This document shows positions 34,789-45,009 of a stretch of DNA of 64,000 nucleotides, piece after piece. The stretch comes from Megamerina dolium. Taxonomy: Eukaryota > Arthropoda > Insecta > Diptera > Megamerinidae. The number at the start of each line of letters is the position of its first letter. Positions within the stretch are counted from its first letter, which is position 1. A program made the position numbers and the translations under genes. The stretch lies in assembly GCA_963854835.1 (NCBI GenBank), contig OY978528.1, forward strand, positions 56,750,761-56,814,760, given 5' to 3'. The notes beneath the pieces are model-generated. The model was not told where the DNA came from. It searched no databases and was given only the letters and a program-made list of their open reading frames with translations.

Positions 34789-36049
34789 CCATCAACAGTA
34801 GATGATTTGCAATATATGGTAGTGTTGCGGTCTTTTTCAAAATGTTGGAAGTGAAAAGCATGTTTCAAGTCATTGTTGCTGTCGCAGCAACGGAAGGCCG
34901 TTCATTGACATATACTGTATACTTGTTTTCGTTTATATTAATTTTCCTCTTCGGTTTGGTTGTTTTCTTCATATTTTGTGAATATTTTTGCACGAAACTT
35001 ACTTAGTTACAAAGCCAATCATAGCAAAAATAAGTTAAAAGAGAAGGAAATATAACTATAGTCTCTTTCTATTACTTACAAATTGAATTAATGCTCGAAG
35101 AAGAAGAAGAAGGAAAAGTATTGGAAATTAGTAAAGCAACCTGTGTAAGAAAATGCCTTTTGTTTTTCTATACTTTTTAATACATATAACGTACTATAAC
35201 TAAATGCTCTTGTACTTGTACAACCAGGACACGTTAACAGTGAGTTCATGGTGAACGTTAATGGTGTTTTTGGTGGGTGGTTTATTTCGAAATTCATATA
35301 TAGTATTATCATGCATTGCTTATTGTGTTTTTGTTGTTGTTTAACATGCCTCATCAGCATTATACGGAATAATGTGTCTAGTTTAACAGGTTGTAACCAA
35401 TCGTGTTGGAGTTAATATTAAAATTCCACTTCATATATAACTTTACTGATGCACATACATATATGTATTAGGTAGATGAATATATGTTTCAAATAAGAAA
35501 TTGCAATTCAAATTAAATGTCAATAGACATGTTCAAAATTGCAAATAGTTAGGAAGAAAAATTTAACTGAATAAAAGGAGTGAGCTCAGGCGCTCAAACC
35601 TCGTGTATATAACAGCTCCATTTTTGTTATTGTTGTTGTTGTTGTTCACATTCATAAATAGTACAAAAAAGTAAATTGATTTCACATCGAAAAAGAAGAG
35701 AAAATAATAGGAATTTTAAGTAGCAGCAACAAAATTGCTTATATGAATTAGCAATGAATTATTGTGATGTACAAGTAATAAGACTGTTCCAGTATAATAA
35801 GTTTTTTATAAACCAAAAATCTGTAACACAGTTGTGATCCAAGCTCCAGCACCATGCTTTAGATTCAATGAGCTTCAATGGTCTCTCTATTGTGGAACTG
35901 AATAACATATTTTGGAGTTGCATCCTTGATCATAGGCAAACCAAAGGTTCAATACACCCATCACGAAAAAAACTGGAAATAATCTATAAAAAGCCGTCGA
36001 AAATCCAGATACAACTACTCTTGAATCACGACAAAGCTTGAGTTTTCAG
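34789..36049. other. Unassigned non-coding DNA
   Basis: No gene is seen. It holds GAA-rich (35098-35112) and TTG-rich (35630-35645) tracts. The last ~200 bp may be the eroded N-terminal part of the mariner remnant that follows, but it does not translate cleanly. Confidence 0.45.
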
Positions 36050-36240
36050 GAAGCTCAATAGGTGGGAGCAGTATGAACCGTGTGAGAAAAATGTATTCGA
36101 TCACGTTTGCGAATACAATAACTTTCTGAATCAGTTTGAAAACAGGCAACTTCTGAAACGAGTGGTCACTTGCGATGAGAAATGATTCACGTACGACAAT
36201 GGTCATGGAAAAGGCAATTGGATGAGCCAGAAACAATCCC
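36050..36240 (+). pseudogene. Central fragment of a mariner transposase
   Basis: One frame reads EKNVFDHVCEYNNFLNQFEN then RQLLKRVVTCDEK, a TGA stop, and FTYDNGHGKGNW. This matches the mariner segment around the first catalytic aspartate (xVVTxDEKWxxYDN), with the tryptophan codon turned into a stop. No second or third catalytic aspartate region follows. It sits next to an RTE-like remnant on the other strand and 0.9 kb from a deleted mariner of possibly related type. It is inactive. Confidence 0.75.
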
Positions 36241-36489
36241 ACAGCCTAAAGATTGACGAATAAGACGAATTGATGGGGGAATGTAAGTAAGACGTCATTA
36301 TGCGCAACGTGAGCAACTAATGAGTTGAGCTAATCGCGAAATTTACCTTTCGGTGGGCTAACGTGGTGCTACACTTCTTTGGTGACCCGGGGTAAACTCG
36401 ACAAAATTTTTAGGAAGCTTTGGTCCGTTCACTATATAGCATTGACATTTTATCTTCTGACTACCATCTATTTCGGTTGCTTGAAAACT

Positions 36490-36993
36490 CTTTTTCTTCT
36501 TTATATGGTCATAACCACCGAATATCGATTTAGGCCGAATATAACATGGTTCGCCAGCCATCTCTGTTCTTCGCTCGCAGGAGCCAGTTAGAAATTCCAA
36601 GCACCCTCAGGATCTCCAGTATTTGGTCTTTCCACCGAAGGTAAGGTCTTCCTCTTCTGCGTCGTCCTCCAGCGGGTTCTGAATATAACACCTTCTTAGC
36701 TGGAGCGTCCAGGCTTCAGCGCCAAATGTAATAAGAGATTTGTAGATTGTAGTTTTCGTTCTTCGAGAGAGGGCTCTACTTCTCAATTGCTTACTTAGCC
36801 CAAAGTAGCACCTGTTTGCAAAAGTGATTCTTCGCAATATCTCCAAGCTGACGCCATTACTGCTCTTAATGCTGGTTCCAAGACAGACAAAGTCCCTTAC
36901 TACTTCAAAAGCGTAGTTGTCAACAGTGACGTGCTGTCCAAGATGCCGGGACTCTTTGTCTCCACACTCTACATGAGAAAAAATTGCTGTCAA
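36490..36993 (-). pseudogene. RTE-like LINE remnant, copy 3
   Basis: The minus-strand frame 36993-36607 reads HLGQHVTVDNYAFEVVRDFV, then SLEILRRITFANRCYFG and SKQLRSRALSRRTKTTIYKS. After a deletion it continues FGAEAWTL. A second deletion joins this to the segment equal to the PAKKV region of copy 1 (in another frame: RRRGRP, RWKDQ, LGISNW). The 3' end near 36490 carries the GGTTATGACCATATA string, close to GGTTATTATGGCCACATA of copy 1. Only the region after the RT domain is present. The first half is in better condition than copies 1 and 2, and it retains a 128-codon frame across the junction by chance. Confidence 0.8.
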
Positions 36994-37164
36994 AAACGAC
37001 GGACAAAATCACTTGATAGTGGCTTTACCCGGAAGATGGTGAAAGGTGATCGATAACAATGACCTGTATTTTGATTAATTCAGTTTATCGAAATTATTAA
37101 AAATAAACACCTAAATTTTCCAAAAAAATCATGCATTACATTTTACTTGATTTGATATATTATA

Positions 37165-37722
37165 TTGGGTGTGTGAATTAGTAACCGGTGATTGAAGTGA
37201 AGCGTATTCCATTAAGGGCGTTCTGTAGGGATCAGAACAAGTGGTAATTTGAAGGCACCAGGTCTTAGATATAAGGCGGGTGGAGTAAAACTTCCCATAC
37301 GCTATTAGCAAGATAGTTTTTGAGCGGAATAGCAATGTGTGGCCGTGCGTTGTCATGGTGAAAAATTACTGACTCGTGTCTGGTCTTTTGTCTTTGATAT
37401 CAAAATTACCTTTTGTGAAGCGTAAAAACTACTCCTTACACTGTGTATTGGATAGAGAATTGTCGCCATACAATTCCACAAGCAAACGATGACTTTGCAA
37501 AAAGCAATTGAACAAAACTTCCCGCAAATGCTGTTTTTTTTTGCCGATTCTCAAATTTTCAATCGTGGAAAAAATATGATGCTCACAACCAAATTGAAAA
37601 CTTTTGACTGATTTTCACAGCAAGTGAAAAATGAAATGACATTTCAGAAAATGGTGTGCGATATTGCGCTTACACATGGCGCCATGTAACGTAAAAGGCC
37701 GATTACTAATTCACACACCCAA
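37165..37722 (-). mobile_element. Internally deleted mariner with 24-bp inverted ends
   Basis: The element is 558 bp and flanked by TA (37163-37164 and 37723-37724). The inverted ends match at 23 of 24 positions, starting TTGGGTGTGTGAATTAG. Minus-strand reading gives an N-terminal piece (REVLFNCFLQSHRLLVELYG, FTKGNFDIKDKRPDTS), then a jump to the C-terminal catalytic part (VIFHHDNARPHIAIPLKNYL, LLHPPYI). There is a stop in place of the S of YSPDL, then LVPSNYHLF. The second catalytic aspartate (HHDN) is present. The expected third aspartate, 34 residues further on, is asparagine. The first catalytic region is deleted. It belongs to a different mariner lineage from the 9.1/49.3 kb pair. Confidence 0.88.
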
Positions 37723-37724
37723 TA

Positions 37725-38689
37725 GATATCGGATGAAATATTCTAAAAAATTTTTGTTTGTCTTCTACGATTATTGATGTAAATTAAAAAACGAAAATAC
37801 TTAATTAACCAAGTCCCCATATGCTCTAAGGAAATTACTTAATTAATTATATTCAAAAGATAATTTATTCAAATTCTTAGCAACAAATACATATTTTAAT
37901 TATATTTATATTTATTTTTGTTCTATTTGTACAGTTTCAGTTAACTACATAGACTGTGGGCGTAAAATATAAAATTGTTATTGCAAACAAATTATAATAG
38001 TTTGCAAACCTAGTAATAGTTTTAGTATGAAAATGTTTAATTAAAAAAATATACTACATATAACTAAATAAACAAACAACTTAATCATATGTGTATACGA
38101 CAATATGGTGGGCTTTATGAGATATCTATCATTCTTAGAAGCATTTAAAATAAAATGCAACTGACATCACTAAAAATAATAATTAATTGCAAAATAAAAG
38201 TATAGATACATATGTTTAGCTACACACGAGCATATACATATGTATATATGTACATACGTATGTCGAGTATACATGTATATATAAATATTATAATTGTAGT
38301 CTATACTTAACAATTGTTGTAAAACACACTACATTATTACGATGACGATAACGACCTACAAGGCCGTTGCGCATGTGTACTCATGTCGCGAGTATTAAAG
38401 ATAAGTAATATATTTGTTGTTCAGTTGAAATGGTATATAATAATCTGGCAAAACAAAAGCGATACTAAATGGACTTCATATATTGGCAGTACATATAAAT
38501 ATTCACTTATGTATGGTTTATTACTTGCAGCCACTCACACTCTATACATTAAACAATTTGCAACAGCAACAATGATTGCAACTAAGCAGCAACAGTAGCA
38601 ATTATTTAAAGAAATTAAATGAAGTGAAGTTTTAAATAAATGATGTTTTTAAAAATTATGGCATAATATGACATGTTCTTCTATTTATA
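37725..38689. other. Unassigned A+T-rich DNA
   Basis: No gene is seen; ATGTACATATG-type strings near 38,210-38,280. Confidence 0.5.
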
Positions 38690-39442
38690 TGTACCCTACA
38701 CTCAATGATTGAAATGTTTTTGGTTACGTTCGTAATACTAACAAAGGTATGGAAAAGTGTATATACTTACTATTGATCAGAATCAATATCAGAGTCTACT
38801 TAGACAAGTTTGTCTGCCTACCGGTCTGTTAATTTACATAATAATTGACGTCATTGTAGAGAAATTCATTCAGGGAAATCGATAGAGTATAATATTTTAA
38901 CCAACGAGCTTAATCATTGGAAAATAGTACCTACCTTACATATTAAAGTCTGTTTTCGAATATGCATTTTCAGTTATCAAGCTGAAACTCAATTCGTAAT
39001 ACTATTGTCAAACATATGATTTCAAACTGTGGCACGTAAATATAAAGTTATTAATCTGAAATTTGGTACATAGGATTATCTTTCAGCGAACACGTTTATT
39101 GGAGAACGATTGGAATCAGATTAAAATCACGCAAATCTCCCGCGCAAAAAGCAGTCATATGTGAATATAGAGTTATCATGCTGAAATTTGATGTATATGA
39201 TACAAAAAGAATGGCGTACAAATCTGTTTCAGAATGGATGGAATTTGAAAAAAATCACACTTGTCTTCAATACAAATATATATTTTAGAATTTAGGCTTG
39301 GAAATATAAAGTTATCAAACTGAAAACTGAAATACATACGTTTGTTCTTATTAGCGAAGAAATTGTTTTCAGAATAGTCAAAATTGAACGAAAGTCTGTT
39401 TTCAGATTATTTTTATATTTTGTGCACCTAAATTGAAATATC
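38690..39442 (+). repeat. Dispersed repeat with ~130-bp internal tandem units
   Basis: It starts GTACCCTACACTCA, also seen at 43,021. Near 38,775 it has TTGATCAGAATCA followed by a GTCTGCC-type stretch, which resembles a Helentron/DINE-type head. From 39,036 a phrase like AATATAAAGTTATNAANCTGAAATTTG recurs at about 39036, 39163 and 39300, each followed by AACGA/AATGG...GGAATC/GGAATT and AAAATCAC. The same unit occurs at 44.6 kb, 54.15 kb and 59.88 kb. It is non-coding. The mariner that follows begins where the units stop. Confidence 0.6.
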
Positions 39443-40687
39443 TGGTGAAGTAAAAAGAAATCCATTATTTTTCCAATAGATGGCTTTAACAATCTGTATC
39501 TCGCATTGTATAAGTGCGATCGGGTTACGCTAGATGGCGTTAGAAAGATAAAATTTCGTACTAAATAAACTTTTCAGGCAAATTTGTGATTGCTTGACTC
39601 AGTATTGTTTGAGCACGTGTCAAAGATGGACAGCAGTTAAGAGAAAATACACTATATTTTACAATTTTTCTTCGATAAAGGCGAAAACGCAAGCCAGACG
39701 GCTGAAAATGTGAATAGTGCTTATGGTCCTGATACTGTAACAGCCAATTATGTGCAATTTTGGTTTCGTCGATTCCGTTCCGGTAATTTTGATGTCAAAG
39801 ATGCACCACGCTCTGGAAGGCCAATTGTCGAAAATATCGATGAAATAATGGAAATCGTCGAGTCTGACCGTTATGTAAGCATTATTTCCATTGCCCAGGA
39901 GCTAAGCCGATTGGAATCATTTAAGTAAGGCTGGATACAAAAAGAAGCTCGATGCCACACGAATTAACGCAAAGAAACATCATGGACCGAATTTTCATCA
40001 ACGAATCGTCGCTGGGTCGCAAAAAAATTGATTCATTTCTGAAGCGGATGGTTACTGGTGATGAAAAGTGGGTCACTTACGACAACGTCAAGCAAAAAAG
40101 GTCGTAGTAGAATCGCGGTGAGCCGGCGAAAACGTGGGCAAGCCAGGTTTGACGGTCAAAAAGGTTTTGCTATGTGTTTGGTGGGATTGGCAGGGAATCA
40201 TCTACTATGAAGTGCTCCCCTACGGCAAAGCTCTTAATTCGGACCTGTACTGTCAATAATTGGACCGTATGAAAGAAGCAATCGTCCAGAAGCGGCCAGA
40301 GGAATTGTGTTCTATTAGGACAACGCCAGGCCACACACATCAATAGTGACCCACCAGAAGCTCTGGAAGCTTGATTGGGAGGTTCTTTTGCAACCATCTT
40401 ATAGTCCGGACTAGGCACCAAGTGATTACTACCTGTTCATATCTATGGCGAATGATTTTGCTGGTTAAAAAGAAAAACTTGTGAAAATCGACTGCCCCAG
40501 TTTTTTGCTAATAGGGACGAGGGTTTCTATAATCTATGAGAGTGGCATTATGAAGTTACCTTCAAAATGACAACAAGTTATCGAACAATACGGTGTATAT
40601 TTGACCTAAATCGGATCACTTTAACTATGCTAAATAAAACCTTCAATTTAATACAAAAATAATAAATTTCTTTTTACTAGACCTTAT
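39443..40687 (+). mobile_element. Mariner element, near full length, decayed (copy A)
   Basis: The left end near 39443-39473 contains AGTAAAAAGAAATCCATTA. The right end (40654-40687) in reverse complement contains AGTAAAAAGAAATTTATTA, so the inverted ends are recognisable. The length of about 1.24 kb is typical of mariner. A second, related copy lies at 43.32-44.52 kb. Exact TA boundaries are uncertain by a few bases. Confidence 0.8.
39626..40609 (+). pseudogene. Mariner transposase, multiply broken (copy A)
   Basis: The ATG at 39626 is followed by a stop at codon 5. The frame 39710-39928 reads YVQFWFRRFRSGNFDVKDAP and RSGRPIVENIDE, the N-terminal helix-turn-helix DNA-binding region. Further on, in changing frames, are FLKRMVTGDEKWVTYDN (first aspartate), RIVF-type text near the second aspartate (degraded to IRTTPGHT), and the YSPD*APSDYYLF region with the third aspartate. 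The stop TAA is at 40607-40609 after a GVYLT-type end. Small deletions and several stops make it non-functional. Copy A and copy B are broken at different places. Confidence 0.85.
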
Positions 40688-43019
40688 ATAATAAAGTGAA
40701 AAATTTTTTTAAAATTATACAATATTTACATATTTTTTTCATGAACAATTTTTAGAAAGCTCTAAATATTCTAAAAAAATTTAAGTTAAAAGTGTTGTTA
40801 TATTGTCTAAAGAAATCAATGTGATATTCCTCGGGGACGCGTCCACAGATTTCAGATAACTGTATTTTTCTTTAAATTTCTTCTAAAAATTTCTTTCAAA
40901 TTTTATATTTCCAACTCTACTTTGGTCAAGTTTTTAAAGTACTGCAATTCTTCCGGTATTAACTTTTTACAATTTACTTAACATATTTATTTTATGATTT
41001 AGATGATTCTCAATTTTATTTACATACACATTTGGCGCCTTTTCATTTAATACTAACATCACGCAAATGTCAAAATTATAGTCACACTTTACAATTTTTT
41101 TTAATTTACATAAAATTTATATGACAATTTTTATATTCACAAGCCTCAAGTATGAATCAGTCATGTCATAGCAGACACATATATATAATTTACTTGCAGC
41201 AACATGACTATAAATTTTTGTATGACGAAATATGTACGATGTATCGTAAGTGTTGTGCCATTTTACACGCGACATCTTCAGAACATGCATATGTATAGTA
41301 TATATTAAATATATTGCATATGTGCTTATTTAGAAGGTGATAATGATGTGAATGTTGACGATGATCATGACAAGTGGGAAAACCGCAATTAATTTCATTT
41401 CATCATATGATGATGAAATATGACATATTTTTAATACATTTGTTAAAAGGACAATATAAAAATGACAACTTTGATTGCAATATAGATCCATAGCAACATT
41501 CTGCCTACATATGTCATTTCATAAACAACTATAAATGCATATTTGATTTATATACATTTGGATAGCATACATTTGAATGTATACGTACATACGTATTTAA
41601 GTTCATTTTTTATTAATTTAATTTAGTAATTTTGTGCTCCAAGTGTGGTTCATCTTTATCTTCTTTTTTGAAAATATTATATATTATACAACATACTACC
41701 TATTAGTGCAACACCATGAGTAAAATAAGAACAACAGACAATCATCTATCAATGTACCTACTATGTATGTAAGTATGTTTTTGTAAACACGTACATATGA
41801 ATGTACTCACTTATGTTCAAGTTGATAGAACAATGACACTAGAAAAATACATGGAGAAAAAAAAGTAATGAAAGTGGCTAGATGAAGAATAACAAGAAAC
41901 AGAAGATAGAGAATCGTATTGAAGGTGTCATCATTATCATGTTTAACAAGACATTCTACTTATTTCTTGACTTTTCGTCAGTTCATACCTGACATTCTTA
42001 TGCTGCGTCGTCATCATCATTATTATTGCTTTCATTATTATCATCATTTTTTTGTTATTCTTTTCAGAAAATGTACCTATTACCACATACATATATGCTT
42101 TTTCTTCAATCACACAAAACTTTTTTGGGGTCACTGTGGCACAAGTGAACTTAGATTGTCGTGTGTTGTTATTGTTGTTGTTGTGTTATTTTTGTGTTAT
42201 TTTACTTTATTTTTGTTTTTGTAAAACAATTTTTTAAGATTACGTAGTATTTGTAGATAGTCGTGATGAATGATGTTTTTATTTTCTGTATTTTTTTCTA
42301 TTTTTGTTGTTGCTGTTGTACGAGTATGTGGGTGAGAATATTTTAACAAAAAAAAAAAAAAACATTATAAGTAAAATAAATAAATAAAAAATTAGAAAAG
42401 TTCTCATAGTCTCTTACATATGTAAACATGTACATAGAATTTAGACATGCATATGCATATGATTTTTCAAACACAGTGACAGTAATCTGTCTTTTTTTGT
42501 TTGTTTTCTATTTTATTTAGCTTAACTTTTGACCCACATATTGACTATATACACATACATACATTTGTATTTATATGTATGCACGATAAAGATTTTATTA
42601 AAAGGCAAAAGAAAAATAGTGACAGAATAAAAGCAATTAAATTTTTTTTTTGTGAAGGCAACAAAACACCAAGAGAAAAAAAAAACTAAAATTAAAAAAA
42701 TAACATTCGATGTAGAAAATTAATAAAGAAATTTATTCAAAGGCATAAAACCAACGTGAATATTGTAGCCTACGCATTTTCTACTATTTCAAATGAATTG
42801 GTAAAAATCCTTTTGAAAATCTTTTACACATGTTCTTTAGGACCACAAGTGGAATTCAATGCAGAACATATACGCAGAAAATATTAATTCTTAAAACACA
42901 TGTGTTCATGAACTTTTTGTAATTTCTTAAAAAGAAAGTCGTTTAATAATACATGAAAATCGAATATAAATGTTTAAGATGTTCTATAAAAAATTATTTT
43001 TCTCTCAAGCTCATTTCAT
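40688..43019. other. Unassigned A+T-rich DNA
   Basis: No gene is seen. Contains ATC/ATT-rich stretches (about 42,010-42,050), TTG triplets near 42,165 and a small palindrome TTTCATCATATGATGATGAAA-like at about 41,396-41,422. Confidence 0.5.
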
Positions 43020-43319
43020 CGTACCCTACACTCATATATTCAACGGTATTTTGAAGATGTAAGAAGAGCTGATAGATATGGAAAAAATAATATATATTGT
43101 TGATCAGAATCAGATCTGATTTGATTTTCCTATGTCGCTCTGTCTCTGCTACTAGTCTACCTCCCCTTCAAGTGCGTGATGTTGCATATATATTTTCACA
43201 CTTTCCACACAAAAAAAAAAAATAAATAATACTCTGTAAAATAGATAGATAAAATAAATAGTAGTTAGAAAATTGACGCAATTGGATGTAACTACGTCTA
43301 TCTCCCATATAAAAATATA
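43020..43319 (+). repeat. Dispersed repeat, same family as 38.69 kb
   Basis: GTACCCTACACTCA followed ~100 bp later by TTGATCAGAATCAGATC and CTGTCTCTGC matches the start of the repeat at 38,690. It is cut short by the mariner that starts near 43,320. Units of the same repeat seem to resume after the mariner at 44,525-44,700 and 44,998-45,080. Confidence 0.55.
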
Positions 43320-44520
43320 ATATGTATAAGTGCGATCAGATAAATGGCGTTAGAAAGATAGGATTTCGTACTAAATAAACTTTTCAGGCAGTTTTGTGAT
43401 TGCTTGACTCAGTATTGTTTGAGCACGGCTCAAAGATGGACACCAGCAAAGAGAAAATATGCCATATTTTACAGATTTTCTTTGATAAAAGCGAAAACGT
43501 AAGCCAGACGGCTGAAAAAATGAATAGTGTTTATGGTGCTGATACTGTAACAGCCAATCATGTGGAATTTTGTTTTCGTCTATTCCATCCCGGTAATTTT
43601 GATGTCAAAGATGCACCACGCTCTGGAAGGCCAATTGTCGAAAATATCGATAAAATTATTAAAATCGTCGAGTCTGACCGTCATGTAAGCACTGTTTCTA
43701 TTGCCCAGGAGCTAAACATTGCACAAAAAACAGTTTGAAACCATTTAAATACGGCTGGATACAAAAAGAAGCTCGATGGATGGGTGCTACACGAGTAAAC
43801 GCAAAAAACCTCATGGAATTACCCATCTGCGAATCGCTGCTGAATCGCAACAAAATCGATCCATTTCTGAAGCGGATGGTTACTGGTGATGAAAAGTGGG
43901 TCATGTAAGACAACTTCAAGTGAAAACCGTCGTGGTCGAATCGCGGTGAGCCGGCGCAAATGGTGACCAAGCCAGGATTGACGGTCAGGAAGATTTTCCT
44001 ATGTGTTTGGTGCGATTGGCAGGGAATCATCTACTATCAGCTGCTCCCCTACGGCCAAACTCATTTTCGAACCTGTACTGTCAACAGTTGAACCGTCTGA
44101 AGGAAGTAATCGCCCAGAAGCGGTCACCTTTGGCAAATAGGAGAGGAATTGTGTTCCATCAGGACAATGCCAGGCCACACACATCGATAGTGGCTCGCTC
44201 CGGGAGATTCTTATGCATCCACCTTATAGTCCGAACCTGGCACCAAGTGATTACTACCTGTTCCTGTCTATGGCGAATGGTTTTGCTGGTGAAAAATTCT
44301 CCTCAAGAGAAGCTTGTGAAAATCGACTATTATAGTTTTTTGCCAATAGGGACGAGGGTTTCTATGAGAATGGCATTATGAAATCACCTTCAAAATGGCA
44401 ACAAGTTATCGAACCAAATGGTGCATATTTGACCTAAATTGGATCATTCTAAGTATGCTAAATAAAACCTTCAATTTAATGCAAAAATAATGGATTTCTT
44501 TTTAATATATGTAGTTACAT
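43320..44520 (+). mobile_element. Mariner element, decayed (copy B)
   Basis: It is closely similar to copy A at 39.44-40.69 kb over its full length, including the untranslated leader (TTTCGTACTAAATAAACTTT). The right side shares TGGATTTCTTTTTA with copy A's terminal region. The left terminal repeat is not clear. A TGTAACTAC string occurs in inverted form at about 43,289 and 44,510 and may mark the outer limits. Confidence 0.7.
43436..44437 (+). pseudogene. Mariner transposase, broken (copy B)
   Basis: From ATG 43436 it stays open for 100 codons: MDTSKEKICHILQIFFDK, GNFDVKDAPRSGRPIVENID and STVSIAQELNIAQKTV. A tryptophan codon then becomes TGA. Later pieces in shifting frames include FLKRMVTGDEKWVM (first aspartate), GIVFHQDNARPHTSIVA (second aspartate) and PPYSPNLAPSDYYLFLS (third aspartate). 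The TAA is at 44435-44437. All three catalytic aspartates of DD34D are visible, but several frameshifts and stops prevent a full protein. The N-terminal 100 codons are better preserved than in copy A. Confidence 0.86.
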
Positions 44521-44700
44521 GCACTTTTTTCCACTTTCCTCACGAAAATCCTAAACTATTAAACTAAAACTTTGCATAAAGTGTTAATTTTACCACAGAA
44601 TGCGGATACTGCAAAACGATTGTAATCGAACAAAATTCAGAATTCGTCCCATCCAAAATTATGTTTCCGTATTTTTACATTTTGCTCACGAAAATATAAA
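44521..44700 (+). repeat. Continuation of dispersed repeat between mariner B and SINE
   Basis: It contains a CTCACGAAAATATAAA phrase and an AAACGATTGTAATCGAACAAAA phrase, like the ~130-bp units at 39.0-39.3 kb. Confidence 0.45.
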
Positions 44701-44997
44701 GTAAAAAAAAAAATAATATAAATATGTGGCACTTAAAGCCCCGAAGGGCTCATTGTCCGAGCTTCTCTTCTATTACTGTTGTGCGTGGTTAATTTTTGGA
44801 CAGTATTAGAAGGGACCTATTTTAGCCGGTTCCGAACGGCAGAGCCCTTGTGACATCACTTTTCCTGAGCTTTGTCACAGAGTTCTTTTTAGAAGCTTTT
44901 TCATGGCAAGTTGTTACTGTCGGAAGAATTGCCAATTGCTTGCCGACAGGTGGGTACCGTTCGAAAGAAAAATCTTTTCGATATTAAATTCGAAAAT
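44701..44997 (-). mobile_element. 5'-truncated SINE inserted in a dispersed repeat
   Basis: Read on the minus strand it begins after the tRNA-like head, with ATCGAAAAGATTTTTC, then ACCCACCTGTCGGCAAGCAA. It runs through the same body as the copy at 14881-15239 and ends GGGCTTTAAGTGCCAC plus an A+T-rich tail. CGAAAATATAAA flanks it on both sides (44689-44700 and 44998-45009), a likely target duplication, although this phrase is also common in the host repeat. Without the head it lacks the polymerase III boxes. Confidence 0.82.
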
Positions 44998-45009
44998 CGA
45001 AAATATAAA

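Noticed and set aside
36358..36600. 80-codon minus and 70-codon plus frames
   Set aside because: They overlap the 3' end of the RTE-like remnant and show no domain of their own.
39010..39330. CRISPR-like spaced repeats
   Set aside because: The repeats are diverged, ~130 bp apart and dispersed elsewhere; they fit transposon-internal tandem units.
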